Translations under genes and position numbers: made by a program
Assembly: GCF_002797555.1 (NCBI RefSeq)
Contig: NZ_PGFA01000001.1
Coordinates: 620,001-684,000 of the forward strand
Length of the DNA stretch: 64,000 bases
Direction of reading: 5' to 3'
From: Hymenobacter chitinivorans DSM 11115
Lineage (GTDB): Bacteria; Bacteroidota; Bacteroidia; Cytophagales; Hymenobacteraceae
Notes under the pieces: model-generated
What the model saw: only the letters and a program-made list of their open reading frames with translations
Database searches by the model: none
Told to the model about the DNA's origin: nothing
Shown: one piece after another, positions 51,700 through 59,916 of the stretch
How the letters are laid out: each line of letters opens with the position of its first letter
How positions within the stretch are numbered: position 1 is the first letter of the stretch

Positions 51700-52901
51700 A
51701 CCTTTTCGATGATGGCCGCGTAGCCCTGGCCCACGCCCACGCACATGGTAATGAGGGCGTAGCGCTTGTTCTGCTTATGCAATTCCAGGGCAGCCGTGTT
51801 CAGGATGCGCGCTCCGCTCATGCCCAGCGGATGGCCCAGGGCAATAGCGCCGCCGTTGGGGTTAATGCGTGGGTCATTGCCTTCCAGGCCCAAGCCCCGC
51901 ACGCAGGCCAGGGTTTGGGCGGCAAAGGCTTCGTTGAACTCGATAATGTCCATCTGGTCGAGCGTGAGGCCGGCTTTTTTTAGGGCCAACTGCGAGGCCG
52001 GTACCGGACCGATGCCCATCGTGCGGGGCTCCACGCCGGCCACGCCCATGGACACCAGACGGGCCCGGGGCGTGAGGTTGTGTTGCTTCAGGCCGTCTTC
52101 CGAGGCCAGCAGTAGAGCCGCCGCCCCGTCGTTCAGGCCCGAGGAGTTGCCAGCCGTCACCGAGCCGTTTTTGCGAAACGCGGGCCGTAGCTTGGCCAGC
52201 ACGTCCAGGGTCGTTTCGGACTTGATAAACTCGTCCTGGGCAAAGAGCAGCGGCTCGCCCTTGCGCTGGGGAATGGGCACACCCACGATTTCCTCGCTGA
52301 AGCGGCCCGAGTCCCGGGCCCGGCCGGCGCGCTGGTGCGACTCGTAGGCAAACTGGTCCTGGTCGTCGCGGCTGATGTGGTACTGGTCGACCAGGTTTTC
52401 GGCCGTTTCGCCCATGGCATCGATGCCGTACAGGGCCTCCAGCTTCTCGTTGACAAAGCGCCAGCCGAAGCTCGAATCGTACATTTTCGAGTCGGTGCCG
52501 AAGGCTTTGCTGGGTTTGGACATAACGTAGGGCGCGCGGGTCATGCTTTCCACGCCGCCGGAAATGAACAAGTCCCCGTCGCCGCTCTGAATGGCGCGGG
52601 CGGCGGCAATGCTGGCCGACAGGCCCGAGGCGCAGAGGCGGTTCACGGTTTCGCCGGGCACGGAAGTGGGCAGGCCAGCCAGCAGCAGGGCCATGCGGGC
52701 CACGTTGCGGTTGTCTTCCCCGGCCTGGTTGGCGCAGCCTAGAATCACATCGGCAATGGCGGCGGGGTCAGTGCTGGGATTCCGCTTGAGCAGCTCCTGA
52801 ATGACCAGGGCGGCCATATCATCGGGGCGGACGGCGGAGAGGCTGCCGCCAAAGTTGCCGATGGGCGTGCGAATTCCGTCAACTATATAGGCTGGTTTCA
52901 T
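51696..52901 (-). CDS. paaJ: PaaJ, 3-oxoadipyl-CoA/3-oxo-5,6-dehydrosuberyl-CoA thiolase
   Basis: 401 residues. Thiolase motifs: Cys in GETVNRLCASGLSAS, the GGVESMTRAP block, His in ALGHPLGMSGAR and the C-terminal Cys in YALITMCVGVGQG. It removes acetyl-CoA at two steps of phenylacetate breakdown. The gene stops by ATGA overlap with paaY. The octamer array at 52907-53017 fills the gap to paaI. Confidence 0.94.
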   Translation of the reverse strand: MKPAYIVDGIRTPIGNFGGSLSAVRPDDMAALVIQELLKRNPSTDPAAIADVILGCANQAGEDNRNVARMALLLAGLPTSVPGETVNRLCASGLSASIAAARAIQSGDGDLFISGGVESMTRAPYVMSKPSKAFGTDSKMYDSSFGWRFVNEKLEALYGIDAMGETAENLVDQYHISRDDQDQFAYESHQRAGRARDSGRFSEEIVGVPIPQRKGEPLLFAQDEFIKSETTLDVLAKLRPAFRKNGSVTAGNSSGLNDGAAALLLASEDGLKQHNLTPRARLVSMGVAGVEPRTMGIGPVPASQLALKKAGLTLDQMDIIEFNEAFAAQTLACVRGLGLEGNDPRINPNGGAIALGHPLGMSGARILNTAALELHKQNKRYALITMCVGVGQGYAAIIEKV

Positions 52902-52906
52902 AAGGT

Positions 52907-53017
52907 GGTGAAGTGGTGAGATAGTGAAATGGTGAACTGGTGAGTTGTCGTTTCGCTGGCGCAGTTTTGCGCGGGTTGAACAGCAAACTCACCATCTCAC
53001 TATTTCACAATTTCATT
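52907..53017. repeat. 8-bp repeat array with inverted partner, paaI-paaJ gap
   Basis: Left: five contiguous octamers of the GGTGAAGT type (GGTGAGAT, AGTGAAAT, GGTGAACT, GGTGAGTT). Right (52986-53017): four octamers of the inverse type (AACTCACC, ATCTCACT, ATTTCACA, ATTTCATT). The right array contains the paaI stop codon, so the array has become part of the gene's 3' end. Confidence 0.8.
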
Positions 53018-53437
53018 GCTGGTGCGGTAGGCGGTGCCTTTAAACAGGGCCAGTAGCGTGCCGTGCTGGTTGGTGAGGCGAATGGCGTACACGCCGACTT
53101 TGTGTTTGAGGCCTTCTTCCCGGGCTTCCACGGTAATAACGTCGCCGAGCTTGCCGGCTTCGAGGTAGTCGATGGTGACCGAAAGGCCCACGCTATGGCG
53201 GCCGTGGCTGTTGCAGGCAAAAGCGAAGGCCGAGTCGGCGGCGGAGAACGTGACGCCGCCGTGCAGGGCCTGGAAGCCGTTGAGCATATCGGGGCGCACG
53301 GTGAAGTGCAGGCGGCAGTAGCCGGGACCCACTTCGTCCACTTCCAGGCCGAGCAGCCGGCTGAAGGCGTCATTTTGGAGCATCCGCTCCTTGACGGCTT
53401 CGGCCAGCTCGTTATTGGTGGCTGAGGGCTGACTCAT
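53000..53437 (-). CDS. paaI: PaaI, hydroxyphenylacetyl-CoA thioesterase
   Basis: 145 residues, a hot-dog fold thioesterase. Family pattern: LHFTVRPDMLNGFQALHGGVTFSAADSAFAFA contains the catalytic HGG/Asp region. It hydrolyses dead-end CoA thioesters and frees CoA. Its start overlaps the paaH 3' end by 26 bp, which implies coupling. The last residues (NEIVK) and the stop are encoded by the octamer array, so its C-terminus is repeat-derived. Confidence 0.93.
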   Translation of the reverse strand: MSQPSATNNELAEAVKERMLQNDAFSRLLGLEVDEVGPGYCRLHFTVRPDMLNGFQALHGGVTFSAADSAFAFACNSHGRHSVGLSVTIDYLEAGKLGDVITVEAREEGLKHKVGVYAIRLTNQHGTLLALFKGTAYRTSNEIVK

Positions 53438-54593
53438 GCTGAAAGAACGTCTGGTTCTGACGCACCATGCGGCGCAGCAACGCGCTGGCGCGGTAGCGGT
53501 CTTCGTGATATTCGTCGTAGAGCTCGTCGAGGATAGCCAGCACGGTGGGCAGGCCCAGGTCGTCGGCCCAGGCGAGCAGGCCCTTGGGGTAATTCACGCC
53601 CTTGGTCATAGCCAGCTCCAGGTCTTCTTTGGAAGCAACGTTAAACGCCAGCGCGTCCACGGCTTCGTTGATGAGCATGGCCAAAACGCGGTTCAGGATG
53701 GTGCGGCCCAGGGCTTCGTCACGGTTCGGTTCGGGCTGCACGGCGCCTTCGGCGTAGCTGTAGAAGCCCCGGCCCGACTTACGCCCGTAGTAGCCGGCCT
53801 CGAACAGGCGCTTCTGGGTAAAGGACGGCTTGAAGCGCGGGTCAAAGAAAAAGGCGGCGAAAACCGACTCCGTAACCCGGTAGTTCACGTCGTGGCCGAT
53901 AAAGTCCATGAGCGTAAACGGGCCCATGCGGAAGCCGCCCAGCTCGGTCATTGCCGAGTCGATGGTGGCCACGTCGGCAATTCCTTCTTCGAGAATCCGG
54001 ATGGCTTCACCGTAGAAAGGCCGGGCCACGCGGTTGACGATGAAGCCCGGAGTGTCCTTGGTCAGCACCGGCAGCTTGCCCCAGCTTTGCACCAAATCCC
54101 GCACTTCCTCGGCCAGCCCTTCACGCGTTTGCACCGCCGGAATCACCTCAACCAGCTGCATAACGGGGGCGGGGTTGAAGAAGTGAATGCCGATAAACCG
54201 CTCGGGCTTCTGGCAGGCCGCGGCAATGGACGCAATGGACAAGGAAGACGTATTGCTGGCCAAAATGCAGGTTTCAGGCACCAGCATTTCCACTTCCCGA
54301 AACAGCTGCTGCTTCACGGCCAGGTCTTCCACAATGGCTTCGAGCACCAGCTCACAGTCGTTGAACGCGCCAATGTCTTCCGTCAGGTGCAGGCGGCCGA
54401 AAATGTCGGCGGCTTTCTCGGCGGTCAGCTTGCCTTTCTCGGCCAGCTTCTCCAAGCTGCCCTGAATCGACTTACCGGCACGTTCCAGGGCCTGGCGGTT
54501 TTGGTCGAGCAGCCGCACCGTATGGCCGGCAGTAGCTACCACCTGCGCAATTCCCGCGCCCATAGCGCCGCTGCCGATAATTCCGATGATCAT
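53412..54593 (-). CDS. paaH: PaaH, 3-hydroxyacyl-CoA dehydrogenase
   Basis: 393 residues from the ATG at 54593. Rossmann fold GIIGSGAMGAGIAQVVATAGH (NAD), catalytic His in FIGIHFFNPAPVMQLVEVI with Glu, and the C-terminal HAD domain (GGFRMGPFTLMDFIGHDVNY). It oxidises 3-hydroxyadipyl-CoA. The frame is open to 54680, but that stretch is the octamer array and not part of the protein. Confidence 0.94.
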   Translation of the reverse strand: MIIGIIGSGAMGAGIAQVVATAGHTVRLLDQNRQALERAGKSIQGSLEKLAEKGKLTAEKAADIFGRLHLTEDIGAFNDCELVLEAIVEDLAVKQQLFREVEMLVPETCILASNTSSLSIASIAAACQKPERFIGIHFFNPAPVMQLVEVIPAVQTREGLAEEVRDLVQSWGKLPVLTKDTPGFIVNRVARPFYGEAIRILEEGIADVATIDSAMTELGGFRMGPFTLMDFIGHDVNYRVTESVFAAFFFDPRFKPSFTQKRLFEAGYYGRKSGRGFYSYAEGAVQPEPNRDEALGRTILNRVLAMLINEAVDALAFNVASKEDLELAMTKGVNYPKGLLAWADDLGLPTVLAILDELYDEYHEDRYRASALLRRMVRQNQTFFQHESALSHQ

Positions 54594-54594
54594 A

Positions 54595-54706
54595 GAGTGA
54601 ATGAGTAAATGAGTGAATGAGTGAAGTGGTGGATGAACGAAGAGGTCAATTAGCGCAAGCGGCGTAATGGCGTACTTCACTCATTCACTCAATCACTCAT
54701 TCACCT
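54595..54706. repeat. 8-bp repeat array with inverted partner, paaD-paaH gap
   Basis: Octamers GAGTGAAT, GAGTAAAT, GAGTGAAT, GAGTGAAG start two bases from the paaH start codon. The inverse set (CTTCACTC, ATTCACTC, AATCACTC, ATTCACCT) runs to the paaD stop codon at 54706. Confidence 0.8.
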
Positions 54707-55212
54707 CACGCGTGGCATTTGAAGTAGTCGAAGGGCTCGTGGCAGTCGTCGCACTGGTAGTGGGCTTTGCAGGCCGTGGAGCCGAACTGACTGATGAGGT
54801 GAGTGTGGTCAGACTTGCAGAGCGGGCAGCGCACGGCGGTATCCTTGCCGAAAAGGTTGAGCACGTGGCCGGTAGCGGTACCATCGACGGGTGGGGCAAT
54901 GCCGTAGGCTTCCAGCTTTTCGCGGCCGGCTTGGCTCATCCAGTCAGTGGTCCAGGCGGGGCTGAGCTGGTTGTGAATCGTCACTTGGGTGATGCCTTCA
55001 GCCAGCAGCCGCAGCCGGATTTCGGTGGCAATGGTATTCATGGCCGGGCAGCCCGAGTAGGTCGGCGTGATGCTCACCGTGACCTGCTCACCCTCGACTT
55101 TGACGCCGCGTACGATGCCCAGATCCAGAATGCTTAGCACGGGCACCTCGGGGTCCGACACTTCTTCCAGCAGCTGCCAGATGCGTTCCTCGGTGGGCGC
55201 AGTGCTTACCAT
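54706..55212 (-). CDS. paaD: PaaD, subunit-like factor of the phenylacetyl-CoA epoxidase
   Basis: 168 residues. N-terminal MIP18/DUF59 domain (VSDPEVPVLSILDLGIVRGV, YSGCPAMNTIATEIRLRL) as in iron-sulfur assembly factors. A C-terminal zinc-ribbon-like part with Cys pairs CPLCKSDHTH and YQCDDCHEPF. PaaD is needed to mature the PaaABCE enzyme. It overlaps paaC by 7 bp. Confidence 0.94.
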   Translation of the reverse strand: MVSTAPTEERIWQLLEEVSDPEVPVLSILDLGIVRGVKVEGEQVTVSITPTYSGCPAMNTIATEIRLRLLAEGITQVTIHNQLSPAWTTDWMSQAGREKLEAYGIAPPVDGTATGHVLNLFGKDTAVRCPLCKSDHTHLISQFGSTACKAHYQCDDCHEPFDYFKCHA

Positions 55213-56009
55213 TGCAGGCCCGGATAAGTGCGTTGCATGTACTGCAGCTCGGCCAGAATGTAGCCCAGGTGCTCGGTGTGCCGGCCTTCCTTACCGCCGG
55301 TCATCATAAACACGCCCTGGGGCACCGGCAATGTGGCTTCCTGAAACACGTGGTGCAGGTGGGCTTCCATGGCGGGCAGCAGGCCGGCATAATCCGGAAT
55401 GATGCCGGCCGCCCGCAGCGCCTGTTCGGCAGCTGTAGCCTTGGTCAACTCCCCTGAATAGCGCCAGAGGGTATCCAGGGCTTTGTCGAGGCGCTTACGG
55501 CTTTCCTCGGTACCGTCGCCCAGGCGAATCATCCACTCCGAGCTCCACTTGAGGTGGTAGGCGGCTTCCTTCACGGCTTTTTCGGCAATGGCGGCCAGAC
55601 GCTCATCGGGGCTGTTTTTGAGCTCCCGCAGAAAGTGGTAGTGGAAGTTGTCGAACAAAAACTGCCGGGTCACGGTGTCGGCGAAGTCGCCGTTAGGCTG
55701 TTCCACCAGCAAGGGATTTTTGTACTCCACGGCCAAGCGTAAAAAGGCCAGATCATCTTCGGTGCGACCCTGGCCTTCCAGTTCGGCGGCGTACTGGTAG
55801 AGGCTGCGGGTTTCGCCCAATAGGTCGAGGGCAATGTTGGCCATGGCCAGGTCCTGCTCCAGCACGGGGCCGTGCCCGCACCATTCCGAGAGGCGGTGAC
55901 CCAGAATCAGGCTGGTATCGGCCAGCTGCAGCACGTACTGAAACAGCTGCTGCCGCAGTTCGGGCGAGTACGAGTTCAGGGCGGCGGTTTCGGAAGGGGC
56001 AACTTGCAT
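55206..56009 (-). CDS. paaC: PaaC, structural subunit of the phenylacetyl-CoA epoxidase
   Basis: 267 residues. A catalytically inactive ferritin-like subunit that pairs with PaaA; features LGHRLSEWCGHGPVLEQDLAMANIALDLLGETRSLY and YHLKWSSEWMIRLGDGTEES. Normal length. Confidence 0.94.
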   Translation of the reverse strand: MQVAPSETAALNSYSPELRQQLFQYVLQLADTSLILGHRLSEWCGHGPVLEQDLAMANIALDLLGETRSLYQYAAELEGQGRTEDDLAFLRLAVEYKNPLLVEQPNGDFADTVTRQFLFDNFHYHFLRELKNSPDERLAAIAEKAVKEAAYHLKWSSEWMIRLGDGTEESRKRLDKALDTLWRYSGELTKATAAEQALRAAGIIPDYAGLLPAMEAHLHHVFQEATLPVPQGVFMMTGGKEGRHTEHLGYILAELQYMQRTYPGLQW

Positions 56010-56057
56010 AGCGGGCAGAGTTAAGACGGGAAAGGTCGGCGCGGAGGGGCCGACAAC

Positions 56058-56345
56058 TTACATGTGCTTGATGGAGTCCGGGACCTGGTAGAAGGTCGGG
56101 TGCCGGTACACTTTGTCGTTGGCCGGGTCGTAAAAAGCCTCGGCATCGTCGGGGTTGGAGGCGTGCACGTGCTTGCTTTCCACGACCCAGATGCTGATGC
56201 CTTCGAGGCGGCGGGTGTACACGTCGCGGGCGTTTTGGATGGCCATGGTGGCGTCGGCGGCGTGCAGACTGCCTACGTGCTTATGGTCGAGACCCTGCTT
56301 GCTGCGGATGAAAACTTCCCACAGCGGCCATTCGGATTGCGTCAT
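56058..56345 (-). CDS. paaB: PaaB, small subunit of the phenylacetyl-CoA epoxidase
   Basis: 95 residues, standard PaaB length: SEWPLWEVFIRSKQGLDHKHVGSLHAADATMAIQNARDVYTRR. It organises the epoxidase complex. 48 bp from paaC. Confidence 0.95.
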   Translation of the reverse strand: MTQSEWPLWEVFIRSKQGLDHKHVGSLHAADATMAIQNARDVYTRRLEGISIWVVESKHVHASNPDDAEAFYDPANDKVYRHPTFYQVPDSIKHM

Positions 56346-56376
56346 TGGAGGTGAAATTGTGAAGTGGTGAAATGGT
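56346..56376. repeat. Octamer-type repeat directly upstream of paaB
   Basis: GGTGAAATTGTGAAGTGGTGAAATGGTGAG, same unit type as at 52907, starting at the paaB start codon. Confidence 0.6.
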
Positions 56377-56405
56377 GAGTTTCACGGTAGTAGTGGCGAA
56401 ACAAG

Positions 56406-56506
56406 AACGTCATTCCAAGCCTTGGCGAGGAATCTTGCGTGTTTAGGATGAGTAGTAACCCAACGTCAGCACGCGAGATGCTTCGGCTGCGCCTCTGCAT
56501 GACGTT
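56406..56506. repeat. Palindromic element between paaA and paaB (GIY-YIG-linked family)
   Basis: Ends AACGTCAT and ATGACGTT pair, and the right half carries the family core GTCAGCACGCGAGATGCTTCG. With the octamer stretch at 56346 it fills the 179-bp gap between paaA and paaB. Confidence 0.7.
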
Positions 56507-56524
56507 CTGGAGTGTTTGGCAGAG

Positions 56525-57478
56525 TTACGCGGCCTGGGTTTCGGCGCGCTCGGCGCGTTTCTTGGCGTGGGCCAGGGCGGCTTCGCGCACCCAGGCACCT
56601 TCCTCGTGGGCTTTTACCCGGGCGCCGAGGCGGTCCTTGTTGCACATACCGTTGCCCTTCACCACGTTCCAGAATTCTTCCCAGTTCACGTCGCCGAAGT
56701 CGTAGCCTTTCTTCGTCTCGTTCCACTGTAGCGCGGGGTCGGGCACGGTCAGGCCCAGGAACTCGGCCTGGGGCACCATCATGTCCACGAACTTCTGGCG
56801 CAGCTCGTCGTTGGTGAAGCGCTTGATGCGCCATTTCATGCTCTGCTCGGTGTTGGGTGAGTCGGCGTCTTTGGGACCGAACATCATCAGCGTGGGCCAC
56901 CACCAGCGGTTCAGGGCTTCCTGGGCCATGGCTTTCTGCTCGGGCGCGCCTTCGCAGAGCGTCTGCATGATTTCGAAGCCCTGGCGCTGGTGGAAGCTTT
57001 CTTCCTTGCACACCCGCACCATGGCCCGGGCGTACGGGCCGTACGACGTGCGGCACAGCGGTACCTGGTTCAGGATGGCGGCGCCGTCCACGAGCCAGCC
57101 CACGGTGCCCATATCGGCCCAGGAAAGCGTAGGGTAGTTGAAAATGCTGGAATACTTGGCTTTACCCGAGTGCAGGTCGGCCAGCATCTGGTCCCGCGAC
57201 GCACCCAGGGTTTCGGCGGCCGAGTAGAGGTAGAGGCCGTGGCCGGCTTCGTCCTGCACTTTGCTCAGCAGAATGGACTTGCGCTTCAGTGAAGGGGCGC
57301 GGGTAATCCAGTTGCCTTCGGGCAGCATGCCGACCAGCTCGGAGTGGGCGTGCTGGGAAATTTGCCGGATCAGCGTTTTGCGGTACGCATCGGGCATCCA
57401 GTCCTTGGGCTCAATACGAACGTCCGCGTCAATGCGGGCCTGAAACTGCTCTTCGAGGTTGATTTCTACCGTTTCCAT
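56525..57478 (-). CDS. paaA: PaaA, catalytic di-iron subunit of the phenylacetyl-CoA epoxidase
   Basis: 317 residues. It inserts oxygen into the phenylacetyl-CoA ring. Di-iron helices are visible: [20 protein letters not shown] (E..H pattern), then [15 protein letters not shown] (E..H). AA pattern [25 protein letters not shown] near the start. Upstream lies a perfect palindrome (57494-57517), likely the regulator's operator. Confidence 0.95.
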   Translation of the reverse strand: METVEINLEEQFQARIDADVRIEPKDWMPDAYRKTLIRQISQHAHSELVGMLPEGNWITRAPSLKRKSILLSKVQDEAGHGLYLYSAAETLGASRDQMLADLHSGKAKYSSIFNYPTLSWADMGTVGWLVDGAAILNQVPLCRTSYGPYARAMVRVCKEESFHQRQGFEIMQTLCEGAPEQKAMAQEALNRWWWPTLMMFGPKDADSPNTEQSMKWRIKRFTNDELRQKFVDMMVPQAEFLGLTVPDPALQWNETKKGYDFGDVNWEEFWNVVKGNGMCNKDRLGARVKAHEEGAWVREAALAHAKKRAERAETQAA

Positions 57479-57493
57479 GCGCTTTCAACAAAG

Positions 57494-57517
57494 TTTAACT
57501 AACATTCGTTAGTTAAA
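57494..57517. promoter_or_regulatory. Palindromic operator candidate upstream of paaA
   Basis: TTTAACTAAC-ATTC-GTTAGTTAAA, a perfect 10-bp inverted repeat, 16 bp before the paaA start. A near match sits upstream of paaK (61317-61334). The TetR-type gene between them (59240-59821) is the likely ligand-responsive binder. Confidence 0.75.
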
Positions 57518-57560
57518 AGTAAGAAAAATATCGGGTTTGAATGATTTCATACGTGGGACC

Positions 57561-57620
57561 GTCATGCAGAGCGTAGCGAAGCATCTCGCGTGCTGACGTT
57601 GCAATAGTATATTAGGCTGC
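57561..57620. repeat. Half of the palindromic element family, left of the GIY-YIG gene
   Basis: GTCATGCAGAGCGTAGCGAAGCATCTCGCGTGCTGACGTT in two runs, then AATAGTATATTAGGCTG as loop-type sequence. The complementary arm is not seen on this side; the full element is on the other side at 57942-58031, in opposite sense. Confidence 0.75.
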
Positions 57621-57639
57621 TTATTCAACTCTATCTGCT

Positions 57640-57930
57640 ATGTACGTGTATTTGCTCACGAATCCGGCTCACACAGTTCTATATACTGGCGTTACGAATG
57701 ACTTGCAAAGGCGCCTTTATGAGCATGGTCAGAACTTAGGTACTGCCGGAAACTTCACTGGACGTTACCAGTGTAATCTGCTTGTGTATTTTGAAGTATG
57801 TGCAGATGCCGTGCAGGCCATTGGGCGGGAAAAAGAAATTAAAGGCTGGAGCAGGGCTAAGAAAGAAGCGTTGATTACTACTACAAACCCTGAGTGGAAA
57901 GTTATTGACCTACAGACCTGGAGTGGTTGA
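57640..57930 (+). CDS. Single-domain GIY-YIG nuclease family protein
   Basis: 96 residues. Compact GIY-YIG domain: YVYLLTNPAHTVLYTGVTNDLQRRLYEH shows the Tyr pair (the V-Y and Y-T-G-V form) and catalytic Arg; the Glu lies in AIGREKEIKGWSRAKKEALI. It is the only plus-strand gene in the paa region, and no other gene shares its promoter. It is bounded by the palindromic elements at 57561 and 57942, much like RAYT by REP. Function is inferred from family only. Confidence 0.85.
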   Translation: MYVYLLTNPAHTVLYTGVTNDLQRRLYEHGQNLGTAGNFTGRYQCNLLVYFEVCADAVQAIGREKEIKGWSRAKKEALITTTNPEWKVIDLQTWSG

Positions 57931-57941
57931 TGCTTATCTAG

Positions 57942-58031
57942 TTATGTAGAGCGCCGCGAAGCATCTTGCACGAATGGTTAATACCATTGCAACGTCAGCA
58001 CGCGAGATGCTTCGCTACGCTCTGCATGACG
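57942..58031. repeat. Palindromic element, full copy right of the GIY-YIG gene
   Basis: Left arm GAGCGCCGCGAAGCATCTTG and right arm GCGAGATGCTTCGCTACGCTC pair with mismatches. An inner AATGGTTAATACCATT palindrome forms the tip. It ends 15 bp before the paaE stop. Confidence 0.8.
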
Positions 58032-58045
58032 GCCGTTGCGCTGTT

Positions 58046-59125
58046 CTACTGGTCGAAATCCACCTTCACCTTTTCCGAGGTGGGGCGGGCCTGGCAGGAG
58101 AGGACGTAGCCTTTAGCCACTTCGGTGTCGGAGAGGGAGTAGTTGACGTCCATTTCCACCTGGCCCTCGATAACCCGGCAGCGGCAGGTGCTGCACATGC
58201 CGTTTTTGCAGGAGTAGGGCGCGTCTACGCCGGTTTCGAGCAGGGCGTCCAGAATGGTGTTGCCGTAGTACGACATTTCCAGGATGCGGGTGTTGCCGTC
58301 GAGCTGCACCGTGACTTGGCTGTGCTTGTCGTCTTCGCCTGCGGGGCGTGCTTTGGCCGGTCCGGCCTGGGTTTTGCCCCCGCCCGCGGTGCCGAACATT
58401 TCGAAATGAATCTTCTCGGGGGCCACGCCAGCGCCCGTCAGAGCGGCTTTTACGCCCAGAATCATTTCCTCGGGGCCGCAGATAAAGCACTCGTCAATCT
58501 GGCTCGGGGGCAGGATTTTCTGCAGGAACAGCTCGGCTTTGGCCTGGTCGATGCGGCCGAAGAGCAGGTCGGTGTCGCCCTGCTCCCGACTCAGGATGTG
58601 GTACACGCTCAGGCGCTTGAGAAACTTATTCTTGAGCGCCTCGATGCCCTCTTTGAAGATGATGGAGTTGCGACCCCGGTTGCCATAAATCAGCGTGACC
58701 TGGCTCTGGGGCTCGGTCAGCAGCACGGTTTTGATGATGCTGAAGACGGGCGTAATCCCGCTGCCGGCCGCAAACATGACGTAGTGCTTGGCCTGCTCGG
58801 GGCGCAGCTCGGTGAAGAAATGCCCCGCGGGCGGCATCACGTCCAGCTCTTCGCCCACCTTGAACGTATCCACGGCCGACGAGGAAAACCGGCCTTCGGG
58901 CACTTTCTTGATGGCCACCTGCCACTCGTTTTCCAGCGGACTGCTGCAAATGGAGTAGGAGCGGCGCAATTCCTCGCCGTTGTGCTCCCGCCGGAAGGTC
59001 AGGTACTGGCCCTGGGTGAAGCGAAACGTGTCGCGCAGGTCCTCGGGCACGTCCAGTGATACCACCACGCTGTCGGGCGTTTCCTTTTCGATGCGCTTGA
59101 TGCGGACTTTGTGAAATCGACTCAT
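58046..59125 (-). CDS. paaE: PaaE, NADPH-ferredoxin reductase subunit of the epoxidase
   Basis: 359 residues. Electron transfer chain: FAD domain (RRSYSICSSPLENEWQVAIK), NAD(P) domain (MFAAGSGITPVFSIIKTVLL), then a plant-type 2Fe-2S domain with the cysteine set CKNGMCSTCRCRV at the C-terminus. It supplies electrons to PaaA. Next to the GIY-YIG insertion. Confidence 0.94.
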   Translation of the reverse strand: MSRFHKVRIKRIEKETPDSVVVSLDVPEDLRDTFRFTQGQYLTFRREHNGEELRRSYSICSSPLENEWQVAIKKVPEGRFSSSAVDTFKVGEELDVMPPAGHFFTELRPEQAKHYVMFAAGSGITPVFSIIKTVLLTEPQSQVTLIYGNRGRNSIIFKEGIEALKNKFLKRLSVYHILSREQGDTDLLFGRIDQAKAELFLQKILPPSQIDECFICGPEEMILGVKAALTGAGVAPEKIHFEMFGTAGGGKTQAGPAKARPAGEDDKHSQVTVQLDGNTRILEMSYYGNTILDALLETGVDAPYSCKNGMCSTCRCRVIEGQVEMDVNYSLSDTEVAKGYVLSCQARPTSEKVKVDFDQ

Positions 59126-59131
59126 TCAGGT

Positions 59132-59240
59132 TTAGTTGTTAGTTGCTCGTTGTCAGTTGTCAGTTGCTCGTTGTTAGTTGTCCGTTATGATAACAACCGA
59201 CAGTGGATCCTAACAACTTACAACCAGCAACTAACAACTC
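59132..59240. repeat. 7-bp repeat array with inverted partner, tetR-paaE gap
   Basis: Seven contiguous heptamers (TTAGTTG, TTAGTTG, CTCGTTG, TCAGTTG, TCAGTTG, CTCGTTG, TTAGTTG) at 59132-59180. The inverse (CAACTTACAACCAGCAACTAACAAC) lies at 59214-59240, ending at the TetR stop codon. Confidence 0.85.
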
Positions 59241-59821
59241 TATTTAGCCAATCCATTGAGCAGGATGGTCATGATGTTTTCTTCCAGCTCCTCGGCCGTA
59301 ATGCCGCGGCCGGGGCGGTACCAGAGCTCCACCCAGCGCACGGCCGACAGAATCGTGAACAGGGCTACCGACACGTTCATGGGCTGAAACTCGCCGGCCG
59401 CAATACCTTGCTCGATGAGCTCGGCAAAGCCCTTTTCATAGGTTTTACGGGCGTCCTTGAACTGCTGGAGCTTGTCGTCGCTGAGGTATTTCCAGTCGTT
59501 ATTGGCCACCGATACGGCCGCGCCGTCCTCAATCATGAGGCGGATGTGGAGCCGGATCAGGGCCTTGAGCTTGTCGACGTAGGACACCGGCAGCTGCTCG
59601 ATTTCGTGAAGCTGGGAAATGTAGGTGTTCGAGACATGGAAGCAGATGCTTTCCAGAATGTCGTCCTTGGAGCTGATGTGGTTGTACATACTGGCCGCCT
59701 CCATGCCTACCTGGGAGCCCAGGTCGCGCATGGAAGTGCCCCCGAAGCCTTTGGCTTTGAAGAGCTTGGCGGCTTCTTCCAGAATCACCTGCCGTTTGTT
59801 GGTTTTAGCTTTTTTAGCCAT
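59240..59821 (-). CDS. TetR-family regulator, probable phenylacetate cluster repressor
   Basis: 193 residues. N-terminal HTH: RQVILEEAAKLFKAKGFGGTSMRDLGSQVGMEAASMYNHI. The C-terminal ligand-binding helices are variable. TetR proteins repress and are released by a ligand; here phenylacetyl-CoA is the natural guess because PaaX/PaaR regulators respond to it, but this is inference. Palindromes matching at 57494 and 61317 could be its operators. Confidence 0.85.
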   Translation of the reverse strand: MAKKAKTNKRQVILEEAAKLFKAKGFGGTSMRDLGSQVGMEAASMYNHISSKDDILESICFHVSNTYISQLHEIEQLPVSYVDKLKALIRLHIRLMIEDGAAVSVANNDWKYLSDDKLQQFKDARKTYEKGFAELIEQGIAAGEFQPMNVSVALFTILSAVRWVELWYRPGRGITAEELEENIMTILLNGLAK

Positions 59822-59916
59822 TCAGCTTACAGAGAATTAGACGTGCACGTGGGGGCGGGTGGGAGTAGTGGAGGGTAAAGCTAGAAGAAGCCCCGCATTT
59901 ATGCATAGTGCCCCGG

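Noticed and set aside
57540..58040. An insertion sequence or transposon
   Set aside because: No transposase or terminal inverted repeats of a known IS are seen; the GIY-YIG protein is a small single-domain nuclease and the flanks are dispersed palindromes rather than IS ends.
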